Below the pieces are notes generated by a model. The model ran no database searches. It had not been told where the DNA came from and saw nothing but the letters and a program-made list of their open reading frames with translations. A stretch of 47,784 nt of DNA from Pantoea conspicua (lineage in GTDB: Bacteria > Pseudomonadota > Gammaproteobacteria > Enterobacterales > Enterobacteriaceae), in NCBI RefSeq assembly GCF_002095315.1, contig NZ_MLFN01000029.1:1-47784 (forward strand), read 5' to 3'. Below are positions 1 through 8,029 of the stretch, piece after piece. Position 1 is the stretch's first letter. Every line of letters begins with the position of its first letter. A program made the translations under genes and the position numbers.

Positions 1-275
1 AGACCATGGTTGATGTGCTGGTCCCGTTCAGCGACAGCCTGAATGCGGCCGTTGCGCGCGGTAGCTCACTGACAGAGGCCTGGCGCGAAGCGGCGCGCGT
101 GGCTGATGAAGCCGCGCAGGCCACGGCGCAACTGCTGCCGAAGATGGGGCGCGCCCGGCCGCTGGCTGAAAAAAGCCTCGGCACGCCTGATGCAGGCGCG
201 ATTTCACTGGCGATGATCGTCAATACCGTGGCGGATTTGATGAGAGATCACGCCACCGCGGATCAGGGAGCCTGA
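1..275 (+). CDS. DhaL-type kinase subunit, C-terminal part (candidate L-erythrulose kinase)
   Basis: This is the 3' end of a gene that begins before the window. The frame opens directly into a Lys/Arg?-Thr-Met-Val-Asp-Val-Leu stretch, matching the GDKTM-D-L-P segment of the DhaL (DAK2) domain of dihydroxyacetone kinases. Further on it has the conserved GRA and a PDAGA element equivalent to the DPGA loop that helps hold ADP and magnesium. The apparent ATG at base 6 is internal to this motif and is not a start. DhaL domains phosphorylate short ketoses, either from ATP or, as PTS subunits, from DhaM. The stop is 2 bp before the next ATG, so it is in an operon with the isomerase and TIM-barrel genes. 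The neighbours suggest the substrate is L-erythrulose rather than dihydroxyacetone (inference). The rest of the kinase lies outside the window. Confidence 0.8.
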   Translation, partial: TMVDVLVPFSDSLNAAVARGSSLTEAWREAARVADEAAQATAQLLPKMGRARPLAEKSLGTPDAGAISLAMIVNTVADLMRDHATADQGA

Positions 276-277
276 GC

Positions 278-1057
278 ATGTCACAACCTGTTCTGTGGCT
301 GGGTGTCAGCCTGAAAATGTACTTTGGCTACCAGCAAACCCTCGACTGGTGCCGCGATGTTGCTGCACTGGCGCGGCGTCATCCGGCGATTCAGCGCGGT
401 GATATCGGGCTGTTCGTGCTGCCTGCCTATCCGGCTATTCCGGCCGCTGCCGCTATTTTTGCCGATACCCCGGTACGCGTTGGCGGCCAGGATGTCTGCC
501 AGGCCGAAAACGGTGCCTGGACCGGTGAAGTCAGCGCCAGCATGTTGCAGGAGCTGGGCTGTTCGCTGGCGGAGATCGGTCACGCCGAACGCCGCCGCCA
601 TTTCCATGAAGATTCCGCACAGATTGCCGCCAAGGTGGCGATGTCGCTCAGCCACGGCCTGACGCCGGTGTTATGCATCGGGGAAGCGCAACAGGGGGAA
701 CCGTCGCAGGCGATCGCCCTGTGCCAGCAGCAGCTGGGCGAGGCGCTGTCGCTGGCACAGCAGCAGGGTCTGACCGGCACGCTATTTTTTGCCTGGGAAC
801 CACAGTGGGCGATTGGCGCACCGCAACCGGCACCCGAAAGCTATATCCGCGCGGTGTGTGAAGGTGTGCGTCATCTGCCGACGCCAGCAGGCATTACCTT
901 GCAGGTGATCTACGGCGGCAGCGCCGGTCCGGGATTGATTCAGCGGCTTGGCGGAACGGTGGATGGTCTGTTCCTCGGCCGCTTTGCCCACGATCCTGCC
1001 GCGCTGGAACAGATTATTGACGAGGCCAGCGCGCTGGCAGAGGAGTGCCACTCATGA
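278..1057 (+). CDS. Triose-phosphate isomerase paralogue (candidate L-erythrulose-1-phosphate isomerase, EryH-like)
   Basis: This 259-residue TIM-barrel protein has all catalytic landmarks of triose-phosphate isomerase: Lys13 in SLKMYF (usually NWKMN), His102 in EIGHAERR, Glu174 in AWEPQWAIG, and phosphate-binding loops YGGSAGPG and GLFLGR. The replacement of the N-W before the lysine, and GR instead of GG in the last loop, set it apart from the glycolytic enzyme. They resemble the TPI2/EryH group, which interconverts L-erythrulose 1-phosphate and D-erythrulose 4-phosphate. It starts 2 bp after the kinase subunit and overlaps the following gene by ATGA, so translation is probably coupled. The family is certain from the motifs. 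The tetrose-phosphate substrate is inferred from its neighbours; a second glycolytic TPI is the alternative. Confidence 0.85.
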   Translation: MSQPVLWLGVSLKMYFGYQQTLDWCRDVAALARRHPAIQRGDIGLFVLPAYPAIPAAAAIFADTPVRVGGQDVCQAENGAWTGEVSASMLQELGCSLAEIGHAERRRHFHEDSAQIAAKVAMSLSHGLTPVLCIGEAQQGEPSQAIALCQQQLGEALSLAQQQGLTGTLFFAWEPQWAIGAPQPAPESYIRAVCEGVRHLPTPAGITLQVIYGGSAGPGLIQRLGGTVDGLFLGRFAHDPAALEQIIDEASALAEECHS

Positions 1058-1863
1058 GCCAGATCGGACTCAGCACCTACGCTTTTTTCTGGCGCATGTC
1101 AGACCGGGTTCCACAGCCGTTGACGCTGGAACAGATGCTGGAGCAGACCGCCGCGCTCGATCTGTCGCTGTTCCAGATTTGTGATTATCCGGCGATTGAG
1201 CGCTGGCCGGATGCCGACCTGCAACGGCTGCGGCAGCAGGCAGATGCGCTGGGCATTACGCTGGAACTCGGTACCCGGGGACTGGACACCGCCCATCTGC
1301 AACGCTACCTGCAGCTGGCACAGCAGCTCGACGCGCATGTGGTGCGATCGATGTTCTACAGCGCCAGCCATCGACCTTCACTGGAACAGGCAGCGCAGCT
1401 GATCGCCGATGTGCTGCCGGACTATGCGGATCAGCAGGTCCGGCTCTGTCTTGAAACCTACGAGCAGGTCAAAACGGCGGACCTGATGTCCGTGATTAAC
1501 CGCTTTCCGTCGCCGTGGCTGGGTGTCTGTCTCGATCCGGCCAACTGCGTCGCCGGGCTGGAGTTACCTGAACAGGTGATTGCGCAGACTGCGGCGCGGG
1601 TCGGCAATCTGCACATCAAAGATTTCGCCTTTACCCGGCGTGATGGCTGGGTCGGCTTTACCTATGCCGGTTGCCCGATGGGCGAAGGCTTGCTTGATTA
1701 TGACCAGATGATCGCCAGCGTGCGTCCGGTCGAACGCGGCATTAACCAGATTATTGAACACTGGCTGCCGTGGCAGGAGGACGCCGCCACCACTTGCCAG
1801 CGTGAAGCTGAGTGGACTGCGCGCAGCGTGGAATTCTTACGTAGTAAACAAAATCGGGAGTAA
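1054..1863 (+). CDS. Xylose-isomerase-like TIM-barrel protein (candidate 3-oxo-isoapionate decarboxylase, OiaC-like)
   Basis: This is a 269-residue sugar phosphate isomerase/epimerase (AP endonuclease 2 family). The ATG at 1054 overlaps the preceding stop (ATGA) and has GAGGAG about 9 bases upstream, so it is preferred over the in-frame ATG at 1045. Likely metal ligands lie at the ends of the barrel strands: Glu134 in CLETYE, Asp161 in CLDPANC, His187 in LHIKDF and Glu235 in IIEHW. Family members are isomerases, epimerases, dehydratases or decarboxylases. Between an erythrulose-type kinase/isomerase pair and a PGDH_C dehydrogenase, the best fit is OiaC of D-apionate catabolism, which splits 3-oxo-isoapionate into L-erythrulose and CO2. 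The family call is strong; the reaction is inferred from context and from memory of the characterised pathway. Confidence 0.8.
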   Translation: MSQIGLSTYAFFWRMSDRVPQPLTLEQMLEQTAALDLSLFQICDYPAIERWPDADLQRLRQQADALGITLELGTRGLDTAHLQRYLQLAQQLDAHVVRSMFYSASHRPSLEQAAQLIADVLPDYADQQVRLCLETYEQVKTADLMSVINRFPSPWLGVCLDPANCVAGLELPEQVIAQTAARVGNLHIKDFAFTRRDGWVGFTYAGCPMGEGLLDYDQMIASVRPVERGINQIIEHWLPWQEDAATTCQREAEWTARSVEFLRSKQNRE

Positions 1864-1868
1864 TAATA

Positions 1869-2723
1869 ATGAATCAACTGAAAACCCTTACTGTGATTGG
1901 CGCCGGCGGCAAGATGGGCATGCGCATTTCAGCCAACTTCCAGAAAAGTGATTACCAGGTCTTTTACTGTGAAAATTCGCCTGCGGCGCAGCAGCAGGTC
2001 ACTCAGCAGGGGCGTGAACTGTCGGATGCCGCCTCGGTGGTGCCGTTAAGCGACGTGGTGATCCTGGCGGTGCCGGATATCGTGCTGGGTAAAGTCTCTG
2101 AAGCGGTAGTACCGCAGATGAAGGCCGGTGCGGTGCTGTTAACGCTCGATCCGGCGGCTGCCTATGCCAATCTGATCTTCCAGCGTGACGATATTGAGTA
2201 TGCGGTGGCGCATCCCTGCCATCCATCGGTGTTCCTTGAACGTTACACCAAAGAGGAGCACGCCGACGCCTTTGGCGGTATTGCAGCGATTCAGCACGTC
2301 GCCGCGGCTTATGAAGCGGGCAGCGAGGCGCAGCGCGCCGAACTCAGCAAGGTAATCAGCGTAATGTATGGCCCGGTGGAGCAGGTGCACTGGGTGACGG
2401 TGACCCAGCTGGCCTACCTTGAGCCAACGCTGGTCGAGACCGTCGCCTGCATGGTCGGTGCTTTTATGAAAGAGGCGCTGGATGAAACGGTGAAGCACAG
2501 TGGCGTCCCGGAAGAGGCCGCAAAAGCGATGCTCTACGGGCATATTCAGATTGCGCTGGCGGTCGCGTTCCGCGCCACCAACCCGTTCTCGGATGCCTGT
2601 ATGATCGCCATGGAGTATGGACGCGAGAAGATTGTGAAGCCTGACTGGAAGCAGATTTTCGATCAGAAAGAGCTGGATATCGTGATTGCCCGGATGCTGA
2701 AAATCGACGCCATTCGTCGCTAA
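1869..2723 (+). CDS. NAD-binding PGDH_C-type dehydrogenase (candidate D-apionate oxidoisomerase, ApnO-like)
   Basis: This 284-residue protein opens with a Rossmann nucleotide-binding segment, TVIGAGGKMGMRIS (residues 7-20), followed by a hydrophobic DVVILAVPD strand. The C-terminal half is all helical, as in the phosphogluconate-dehydrogenase C-terminal (PGDH_C) family. A conserved AHPCHPSVF block around residue 114 and a GHIQIALAVAF helix are probably at the active site. ApnO of this family oxidises and rearranges D-apionate to 3-oxo-isoapionate with NAD. The gene follows the TIM-barrel gene by 5 bp and closes the operon. The fold is clear; the D-apionate substrate is inferred from the neighbouring erythrulose-processing genes. 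No permease is visible, so uptake genes would lie upstream of the window. Confidence 0.75.
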   Translation: MNQLKTLTVIGAGGKMGMRISANFQKSDYQVFYCENSPAAQQQVTQQGRELSDAASVVPLSDVVILAVPDIVLGKVSEAVVPQMKAGAVLLTLDPAAAYANLIFQRDDIEYAVAHPCHPSVFLERYTKEEHADAFGGIAAIQHVAAAYEAGSEAQRAELSKVISVMYGPVEQVHWVTVTQLAYLEPTLVETVACMVGAFMKEALDETVKHSGVPEEAAKAMLYGHIQIALAVAFRATNPFSDACMIAMEYGREKIVKPDWKQIFDQKELDIVIARMLKIDAIRR

Positions 2724-2737
2724 TCTGTGACACCGCT

Positions 2738-2776
2738 ACCGGCTCGCCGCGTCTATGCCTGGCGAGGTGAGCCGGT
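2738..2776. other. Intergenic stem-loop after the sugar-acid operon
   Basis: An 8-bp perfect inverted repeat, ACCGGCTC (2738-2745) and GAGCCGGT (2769-2776), with further GCC/GGC pairing inside, follows the dehydrogenase stop. No T-run follows, so it is not a textbook intrinsic terminator. It may protect the 3' end of the message or weaken readthrough into the regulator gene. Confidence 0.4.
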
Positions 2777-2845
2777 TCAATGGTATAAATTCCCTCCTTA
2801 AACGCCTGTGCTTAGTCAGGTAACTCACTGCGAGACAGATAACGC

Positions 2846-3820
2846 ATGGAAAAACACACGCCTTCTCAGGACGCTGAACTGCTGACCGAAATCGCCGTCG
2901 CCTATTATCAGGACGAAATTACCCAGGAAGAGATTGCGCGTAAGTTTGGCATTTCACGCATCAAAGTCGGACGGCTGCTGAGGCGCGCCAGGGAAGAGGG
3001 CATTGTTGAAATCAACGTGCGTTACCATCCGGTATTCAGTACCCGGCTTGAGCAACAGTTGCTTGACCGCTTTCCCCACTTACAGCGTGCGCTGATTGCG
3101 CTCGACCTGCAGGACAATGATGAGCAGCGGCGTCAGGTGGCGGCGCTGGTCTCCTCCTGGCTGGAACAATCGCTTAAAGAAAACTCGGTGGTGGCCGTCG
3201 GGCAAGGGCGCAACGTGGCGGCGGTGGCCGATCATCCGGGCCAGGTCCCGACGCGTAACTGTCACTTCATCAGTGGTATCGGCGGTACTCACCGTCCCGG
3301 CGATGCGATCAATGCTGACCACATCAGCCGTCGGCTGGCGAAGAAGTTTGGTGGCATCAGCGAAACGCTCTACGCCCCGGCGTATGTCGAAGATCGGTCA
3401 CTGAAAGCGGCGTTTATGCAGAACGGCACCATTAAAGAGACGCTGGATCGGGCGCGCAAAGCTGACTTCGCGCTGGTCGGCATCGGCGACATGAATGAAA
3501 ACAGCTATATGGTGAAGTTAGGCTGGTTTACGCCGCACGAAATTATCGACGCGAGCCTGAATCAGGGTGTCATCGGCGATATCGCGGGCTACGACTTTTT
3601 TAATTCGCAGGGGCAGCACGTTGATACCGTGATGAAAGATCGGGTGATTGGTCTGAGCATTGATGAGCTGCGCAAGATCCCGTGCGTGATTGCCATCGCC
3701 TCGGAGAACACCAAAGCGATGGCGATTCTGGGTGCATTACGCACCGGCGCTATCGACATCATCGCCACCACGGCGCAGAACATCCGCACCCTGCTGAACA
3801 TGACGCAGAAAGCGGAGTAG
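2846..3820 (+). CDS. SorC/DeoR-type sugar-binding transcriptional regulator
   Basis: This 324-residue regulator has an N-terminal helix-turn-helix at about residues 26-54 (TQEEIARKFGISRIKVGRLL). A SorC-type sugar-binding domain follows, with glycine-rich phosphosugar loops such as SGIGGTH and ALVGIGD. Proteins of this group bind a phosphorylated pathway intermediate and usually control the adjacent catabolic operon. It lies 122 bp behind the dehydrogenase gene on the same strand, far enough to have its own promoter. The obvious candidate effectors are the tetrulose phosphates made by the preceding enzymes (inference). The start is the ATG beginning MEKHTPSQD; the ribosome binding site is weak (GAGACA). 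Confidence 0.85.
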   Translation: MEKHTPSQDAELLTEIAVAYYQDEITQEEIARKFGISRIKVGRLLRRAREEGIVEINVRYHPVFSTRLEQQLLDRFPHLQRALIALDLQDNDEQRRQVAALVSSWLEQSLKENSVVAVGQGRNVAAVADHPGQVPTRNCHFISGIGGTHRPGDAINADHISRRLAKKFGGISETLYAPAYVEDRSLKAAFMQNGTIKETLDRARKADFALVGIGDMNENSYMVKLGWFTPHEIIDASLNQGVIGDIAGYDFFNSQGQHVDTVMKDRVIGLSIDELRKIPCVIAIASENTKAMAILGALRTGAIDIIATTAQNIRTLLNMTQKAE

Positions 3821-3864
3821 TCGCCGCGCAGGCACGCAGCCCCTTTGGCGACGTGCCTGAGGCA

Positions 3865-4851
3865 TTACTCTTCCAGCAGCGAATAGGGCAGCGGCTGAAT
3901 GGTCAGATGACCGCCTTCATCACCTTCAACCCGCAGCACGCTATCCGGCTCCAGATCGTTATTCATCACCACCTGCACCCAGCTGACACCGTCATCCAGC
4001 TGCACCGCCGCCAGCACGCTACCGGTACGTCGCCAGCGCTCACCCATCCGGAGTTCCAGCGCCGCATTGGCTGCTGGCAGATGGCTGGCCTGTCCTGCCA
4101 GCCAGTAGAGCGCGCGTTTGTTCGCGCCACGGTATTTGGCCCGCGCCACCATCTCCTGGCCGGTGTAGCAGCCTTTTTTAAAGCTGATGGCGTCCAGCGC
4201 CTGCAGGTTGGTAGCCTGAGGAATAAACTGCACGCTGGAGGCGGGGTCAATCACCGGAATGCCGGCTTCAATCTCCAGCGCCAGCCACTGCTGGCTGTCA
4301 TTTAACTCGGCATCATCCGCCAGTTTCTGCTGCAGCGCTTCAGCCTGCGCCAGCGAGGTCACGATCAGGAAACGCTCCGCCGGATGCGCAAACCACAACA
4401 GCGTGGTCTCGCCCTGTTGCACCACCGGGGTTTCGCTGTCAGGCAACTGTTCAAACAGGTTGGCCAGCGCGGCGCGCGCCTGGAAACCGGCCACGCCCAG
4501 CAACACCGCGTCATCATCGGCCACCAGCGTCACTTTCGAGAACACCGCATATTTTTTTAATTCGCTGAGCTGGGTGTCGCGCAGTTCACGACGCACCAGA
4601 TAGGCGTAACCTTCGCCGCGATGGAACAGGCGCAGGTTGCTCCACATCTTGCCTTTGGCATCACAGTGAGCGGCGGGCAGATGGTGAGCGGCATCCAGCG
4701 CGGCGACGTCCAGCGTCAGCTGACCCTGCAGGTAAGGCGTGCTGTCGGCACCGAAGACGGAAACCAGCGCCCAGGCATCCAGTGAAATCAGCGTTAACGG
4801 CAGACGAGACGAGGCGACAGGCTGACGCGGCGGTAAAGTAAAGGTTGGCAT
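3865..4851 (-). CDS. ygfZ: tRNA-modifying/Fe-S maintenance protein YgfZ
   Basis: This folate-binding, GcvT-like protein supports repair or assembly of certain iron-sulfur enzymes, including MiaB, and so affects tRNA modification. The signature [14 protein letters not shown] with its conserved cysteine is present, as are [17 protein letters not shown] and [11 protein letters not shown]. The 328-residue protein follows E. coli YgfZ (326 residues) along its length. The frame could open earlier, at 5031. The ATG at 4851 is chosen because it gives the family N terminus ([11 protein letters not shown]) and has CAGGA upstream. It is divergent from sdhE, with about 226 bp between the starts, as in other enterobacteria. 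Its stop is convergent with the upstream regulator gene, 44 bp away. Confidence 0.95.
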   Translation of the reverse strand: MPTFTLPPRQPVASSRLPLTLISLDAWALVSVFGADSTPYLQGQLTLDVAALDAAHHLPAAHCDAKGKMWSNLRLFHRGEGYAYLVRRELRDTQLSELKKYAVFSKVTLVADDDAVLLGVAGFQARAALANLFEQLPDSETPVVQQGETTLLWFAHPAERFLIVTSLAQAEALQQKLADDAELNDSQQWLALEIEAGIPVIDPASSVQFIPQATNLQALDAISFKKGCYTGQEMVARAKYRGANKRALYWLAGQASHLPAANAALELRMGERWRRTGSVLAAVQLDDGVSWVQVVMNNDLEPDSVLRVEGDEGGHLTIQPLPYSLLEE

Positions 4852-5077
4852 GGAGATATCCTGATTAAGAAGGTTCATCCGAAACAATATCCTCAATGTT
4901 AAAAGAGCCGACTGGCAATGCAACCTGTTTACCCAAAACGGCGCACAAATCGCGTGATACCCCTGAAAAAAGACGGCCTGATGTGCGAGAGATCGCACAG
5001 CAGGGTGCGCTTCGCCTGCAGCCCGCCACAATCCAGGTTACACTAGCCGCCATGTTGTGAACTGTGGAAACTGACGC

Positions 5078-5344
5078 ATGGATATCAATGATAAATCACG
5101 TATTCAGTGGGCCTGCCGCCGCGGCATGCTGGAGCTGGATGTGGCTATTATGCCGTTCTTTAAATATGAATATGACAGCCTGAACGACACCGATAAGCAG
5201 GTTTTTATTGCGTTGCTGAAGAGCGACGATCCCGACCTGTTTAACTGGCTGATGAACCACGGGGAGCCCAGCGATCCTGAACTGAAGCGGATGGTTAACC
5301 TGATCCAGCAGCGCAACCGTGAACGCGGCCCGGTGGCAATGTAA
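5078..5344 (+). CDS. sdhE: Succinate dehydrogenase flavinylation factor SdhE
   Basis: SdhE (YgfY) promotes covalent attachment of FAD to SdhA and to FrdA. The 88-residue sequence has the essential RGM-E motif (RRGMLELD, residues 14-21) and the family's WLMNHG and RNRERGP segments. Length and sequence match E. coli. It is divergent from ygfZ, and its last 26 bases overlap the start of cptA, so the two are translationally linked. Confidence 0.97.
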   Translation: MDINDKSRIQWACRRGMLELDVAIMPFFKYEYDSLNDTDKQVFIALLKSDDPDLFNWLMNHGEPSDPELKRMVNLIQQRNRERGPVAM

Positions 5345-5723
5345 CCTGCAGCCGTCCCGTCTGGCGCGTGGCCTGCTGGGCGCGTGGCTGGTGGTGGCGC
5401 TGGCTGGTGTGCTGCTGTCCGACAGCGGAGGGCTGATTAAGCTGGCGATAGCGGGATTAATGCTGGCTGAAGGCGGGCGCACGTATCGGCGGCTCAGTCA
5501 GCGGCGCGGTTCGCTTCAGCGGGAGAGTGCGCAAATCTGGTGCTGGCAGGGCGAACGCTGGCGGCCCACTCAGCCGCTGCGCTGGCTGCCGTTTGGTGTG
5601 CTGCTGGTGGCGAAAAACGAGCAGGGCAGAACCTTGCGCCTATGGCTGATGCAGGACACCATGCCGCCGGGTGAATGGCGGGCGTTACGCGCCCGTTGCT
5701 TCAGCGAGGAACAGAGCGAATAA
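5319..5723 (+). CDS. cptA: Inner-membrane protein CptA/YgfX
   Basis: This 134-residue protein of the YgfX family starts at a GTG inside the 3' end of sdhE (26-nt overlap) and reads [13 protein letters not shown]. That aligns with the start of E. coli YgfX (VVLWQSDL). Two hydrophobic segments at about residues 19-50 make a membrane hairpin, followed by a basic cytoplasmic tail with WQGERWR and [10 protein letters not shown]. In E. coli the protein is described as a toxin-like inhibitor of FtsZ/MreB assembly paired with SdhE, although that role is debated. Its sequence is much less conserved than SdhE, as is usual for the family. Confidence 0.88.
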   Translation: MNAARWQCNLQPSRLARGLLGAWLVVALAGVLLSDSGGLIKLAIAGLMLAEGGRTYRRLSQRRGSLQRESAQIWCWQGERWRPTQPLRWLPFGVLLVAKNEQGRTLRLWLMQDTMPPGEWRALRARCFSEEQSE

Positions 5724-5776
5724 CAGTGAGTGGCTTTACCGGGTTACGCCGCTAACCGGATAATGCCGTTTACCGA

Positions 5777-6295
5777 TTACAGCAGTTCGGCGGTCTCGGT
5801 TAATATCTGCTCACACCACTGTTCGACGCGTTCGTCGGTGACCTCAAACTGGTTCACATCGTCGAGCGCCAGACCGACAAACTGCTGGCCGTCGGCACTG
5901 AGCGGTTTTGGGCTGGTGAACTCATACCCTTCCAGCGGCCAGTAACCGACAAAGCGCACGCCCATCGGCTGCAACAGCTCATGCAGCATACCCAGCGCAT
6001 CAAGGAACCATTCACCGTAACCAATCTGATCGCCCATGCCGTACAGCGCCACAATCTTGTTGCGCAGATTCAGGGTCGGCAGCTGCGACCAGATCGCTTC
6101 CCAGTCCTCCTGCAACTCGCCGAAATCCCAGGTCGGAATGCCCATGATTAGCAGATCGTACTGCTCCATCAGGCGCGGATCGTCATCTTTCACGTTGTGC
6201 AGGGTGACGAGCTCTTCGCCTATAAAATCGCGAATTTTCTCCGCTACGATTTCGGTGTAACAGGTACTGGAACCGTAAAAAAGACCGATTTTCAT
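5777..6295 (-). CDS. fldB: Flavodoxin FldB
   Basis: FldB is a 172-residue long-chain flavodoxin, an FMN electron carrier in the cytoplasm. The phosphate-binding loop lies near the N terminus ([12 protein letters not shown], residues 4-15). The FMN-stacking segments are [11 protein letters not shown] at about 52 and [14 protein letters not shown] at about 84. The start at 6295 (MKIGLFYG) matches the family; the longer reading frame upstream is not supported. The gene lies between cptA (convergent) and xerD (divergent), the normal enterobacterial order. FldB rather than FldA is chosen from this synteny and the sequence. Confidence 0.96.
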   Translation of the reverse strand: MKIGLFYGSSTCYTEIVAEKIRDFIGEELVTLHNVKDDDPRLMEQYDLLIMGIPTWDFGELQEDWEAIWSQLPTLNLRNKIVALYGMGDQIGYGEWFLDALGMLHELLQPMGVRFVGYWPLEGYEFTSPKPLSADGQQFVGLALDDVNQFEVTDERVEQWCEQILTETAELL

Positions 6296-6397
6296 GCAGA
6301 TAACACTCTGTAAAGACTGACTTTGGCGCAATTGTACCAGAAGCGCCGCTGAATCAGGCATAATGAGCATGATTTTACAGCGAACGGCGGGGATAAC

Positions 6398-7291
6398 GTG
6401 CAAGACAGCGAACTGACTGAACAGTTTCTCGATGCGCTCTGGATTGAACGCAATCTGGCGCAGAATACGCTCTCCTCTTATCGCCAGGATCTCCAGACGC
6501 TGACCGGCTGGCTGGCGCATCATAATCTGACGCTGCTCAGCGTGATGCCGTTGGATCTGCAGCAGTTTCTGGCCGAGCGGCTGGAGGGCGGCTACAAGGC
6601 GACCAGTTCCGCCCGGCTGCTCAGCGCCATGCGCCGCCTGTTTCAATATCTTTATCGCGAGAAGCTCCGGTCTGACGATCCCAGCGCGCTGTTATCGGCA
6701 CCGAAATTGCCGCAGCGACTGCCGAAGGATCTCAGCGAAGCACAGGTGGAGCGCCTGTTGCAGGCCCCGAACATCGACATTCCGCTTGAACTGCGCGACA
6801 AAGCGATGCTGGAGTTACTTTATGCCACCGGTTTGCGCGTCTCTGAGCTGGTGGGCCTGACGCTGAGTGATATCAGTCTGCGGCAAGGCGTGGTGCGAGT
6901 CATTGGTAAAGGCGATAAAGAGCGACTTGTGCCGTTAGGTGAAGAAGCGGTGTACTGGCTGGAGCACTATCTGGAGCATGGGCGGCCGTGGTTACTCAAT
7001 GGACAGACGCTGGATGTGATGTTCCCGAGCAACCGGGCGCAGCAGATGACGCGGCAGACCTTCTGGCACCGCATCAAGCATTACGCCACGCTGGCCGGTA
7101 TCGACAGTGAAAAATTGTCGCCGCATGTGATGCGGCATGCGTTTGCCACCCATCTGCTGAACCACGGTGCCGATCTGCGTGTCGTACAGATGTTGCTGGG
7201 ACACAGCGATCTCTCCACTACTCAAATTTATACGCATGTCGCGACCGAGCGCCTGCGTCAGTTGCATCAACAACATCATCCGCGGGCCTGA
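6398..7291 (+). CDS. xerD: Tyrosine recombinase XerD
   Basis: XerD acts with XerC at chromosomal dif to resolve dimers, controlled by FtsK. The 297-residue sequence has an N-terminal SAM-like domain (to about 95) and the catalytic domain. The active residues are all present: Arg147 (GLRVSEL), Lys171 ([10 protein letters not shown]), His243 and Arg246 ([12 protein letters not shown]), His269 (LLGHSDLS) and Tyr278 (TTQIYTH). The start is a GTG at 6398, preceded by GGGGAT. It is followed after 21 bp by dsbC and then recJ, forming the usual operon. Confidence 0.98.
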   Translation: MQDSELTEQFLDALWIERNLAQNTLSSYRQDLQTLTGWLAHHNLTLLSVMPLDLQQFLAERLEGGYKATSSARLLSAMRRLFQYLYREKLRSDDPSALLSAPKLPQRLPKDLSEAQVERLLQAPNIDIPLELRDKAMLELLYATGLRVSELVGLTLSDISLRQGVVRVIGKGDKERLVPLGEEAVYWLEHYLEHGRPWLLNGQTLDVMFPSNRAQQMTRQTFWHRIKHYATLAGIDSEKLSPHVMRHAFATHLLNHGADLRVVQMLLGHSDLSTTQIYTHVATERLRQLHQQHHPRA

Positions 7292-7312
7292 TCTGCGGAC
7301 ATAAGGAAAGAG

Positions 7313-8026
7313 ATGAACAAGCATTTTGCCATGCTGGCGCTGTTAGCCAGCGCCTTTTCCGGTCTGGCACAGGCCGATGACAGCGCCATTCAGCAATCAT
7401 TGAAAAAGCTCGGCTTAAACCAGACCGAGATTTCCCCGTCACCGCTGCCGGGCTTCAAAACCGTGCTGTCGGAGAGCGGCGTGCTCTACGTGACCGATGA
7501 TGGCAAACATATGATTCAGGGACCGCTGTATGACGTCAGCGGCGCGCAACCGGTCAACGTGACCAATCAGCTGCTCGATAAAAAAGTCGAGGCGCTGGTG
7601 CCGGAAATGATCGTCTATAAAGCGCCAAAAGAGCAGCATGTGGTGACGGTGTTTACCGACATTACCTGTGGCTACTGCCGCAAGCTGCATGAGCAGATGG
7701 CAGACTACAATGCGCTGGGCATCACCGTGCGCTATCTGGCGTTCCCGCGTGAAGGGCTGCATGGCCAGATTGAAACCGCGATGAAAGCGATCTGGTGCAG
7801 CGCCGATCGTAACAAAGCCTTTGATGAGGCGATGAAGGGTGATGCGCCGAAGATGGCCGCGCCAGACAGCTGCAAAATCAATATTGAACAGCACTACAAG
7901 CTCGGGGTGCTGTTTGGCATTCAGGGCACGCCAGCCATCCTGACCGACAGCGGCATGATGATCCCTGGCTATCAGGGCCCGCAGGAGCTGAAGCAGGTAC
8001 TGGATAATCAAAAGCGTGGTGGTTAA
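7313..8026 (+). CDS. dsbC: Periplasmic disulfide isomerase DsbC
   Basis: DsbC rearranges wrong disulfide bonds in the periplasm and is kept reduced by DsbD. A signal peptide covers residues 1-21 (cleavage after AQA). The mature protein has an N-terminal dimerisation domain and a thioredoxin domain. The active site is Cys119-Gly-Tyr-Cys122, the cis-proline loop is Thr206-Pro207, and a structural pair is Cys162/Cys187. Its 237 residues match the family. ATG follows an AAGGAAAGAG ribosome binding site. It lies between xerD and recJ with very short gaps, as in E. coli. Confidence 0.98.
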   Translation: MNKHFAMLALLASAFSGLAQADDSAIQQSLKKLGLNQTEISPSPLPGFKTVLSESGVLYVTDDGKHMIQGPLYDVSGAQPVNVTNQLLDKKVEALVPEMIVYKAPKEQHVVTVFTDITCGYCRKLHEQMADYNALGITVRYLAFPREGLHGQIETAMKAIWCSADRNKAFDEAMKGDAPKMAAPDSCKINIEQHYKLGVLFGIQGTPAILTDSGMMIPGYQGPQELKQVLDNQKRGG

Positions 8027-8029
8027 TCG

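Noticed and set aside
4852..5031. Longer N terminus for YgfZ
   Set aside because: The extra 60 residues do not match the family and cover the divergent promoter region shared with sdhE.
6296..6646. Longer N terminus for FldB
   Set aside because: It runs into the xerD coding region, and flavodoxins begin at MKIGLFYGS.
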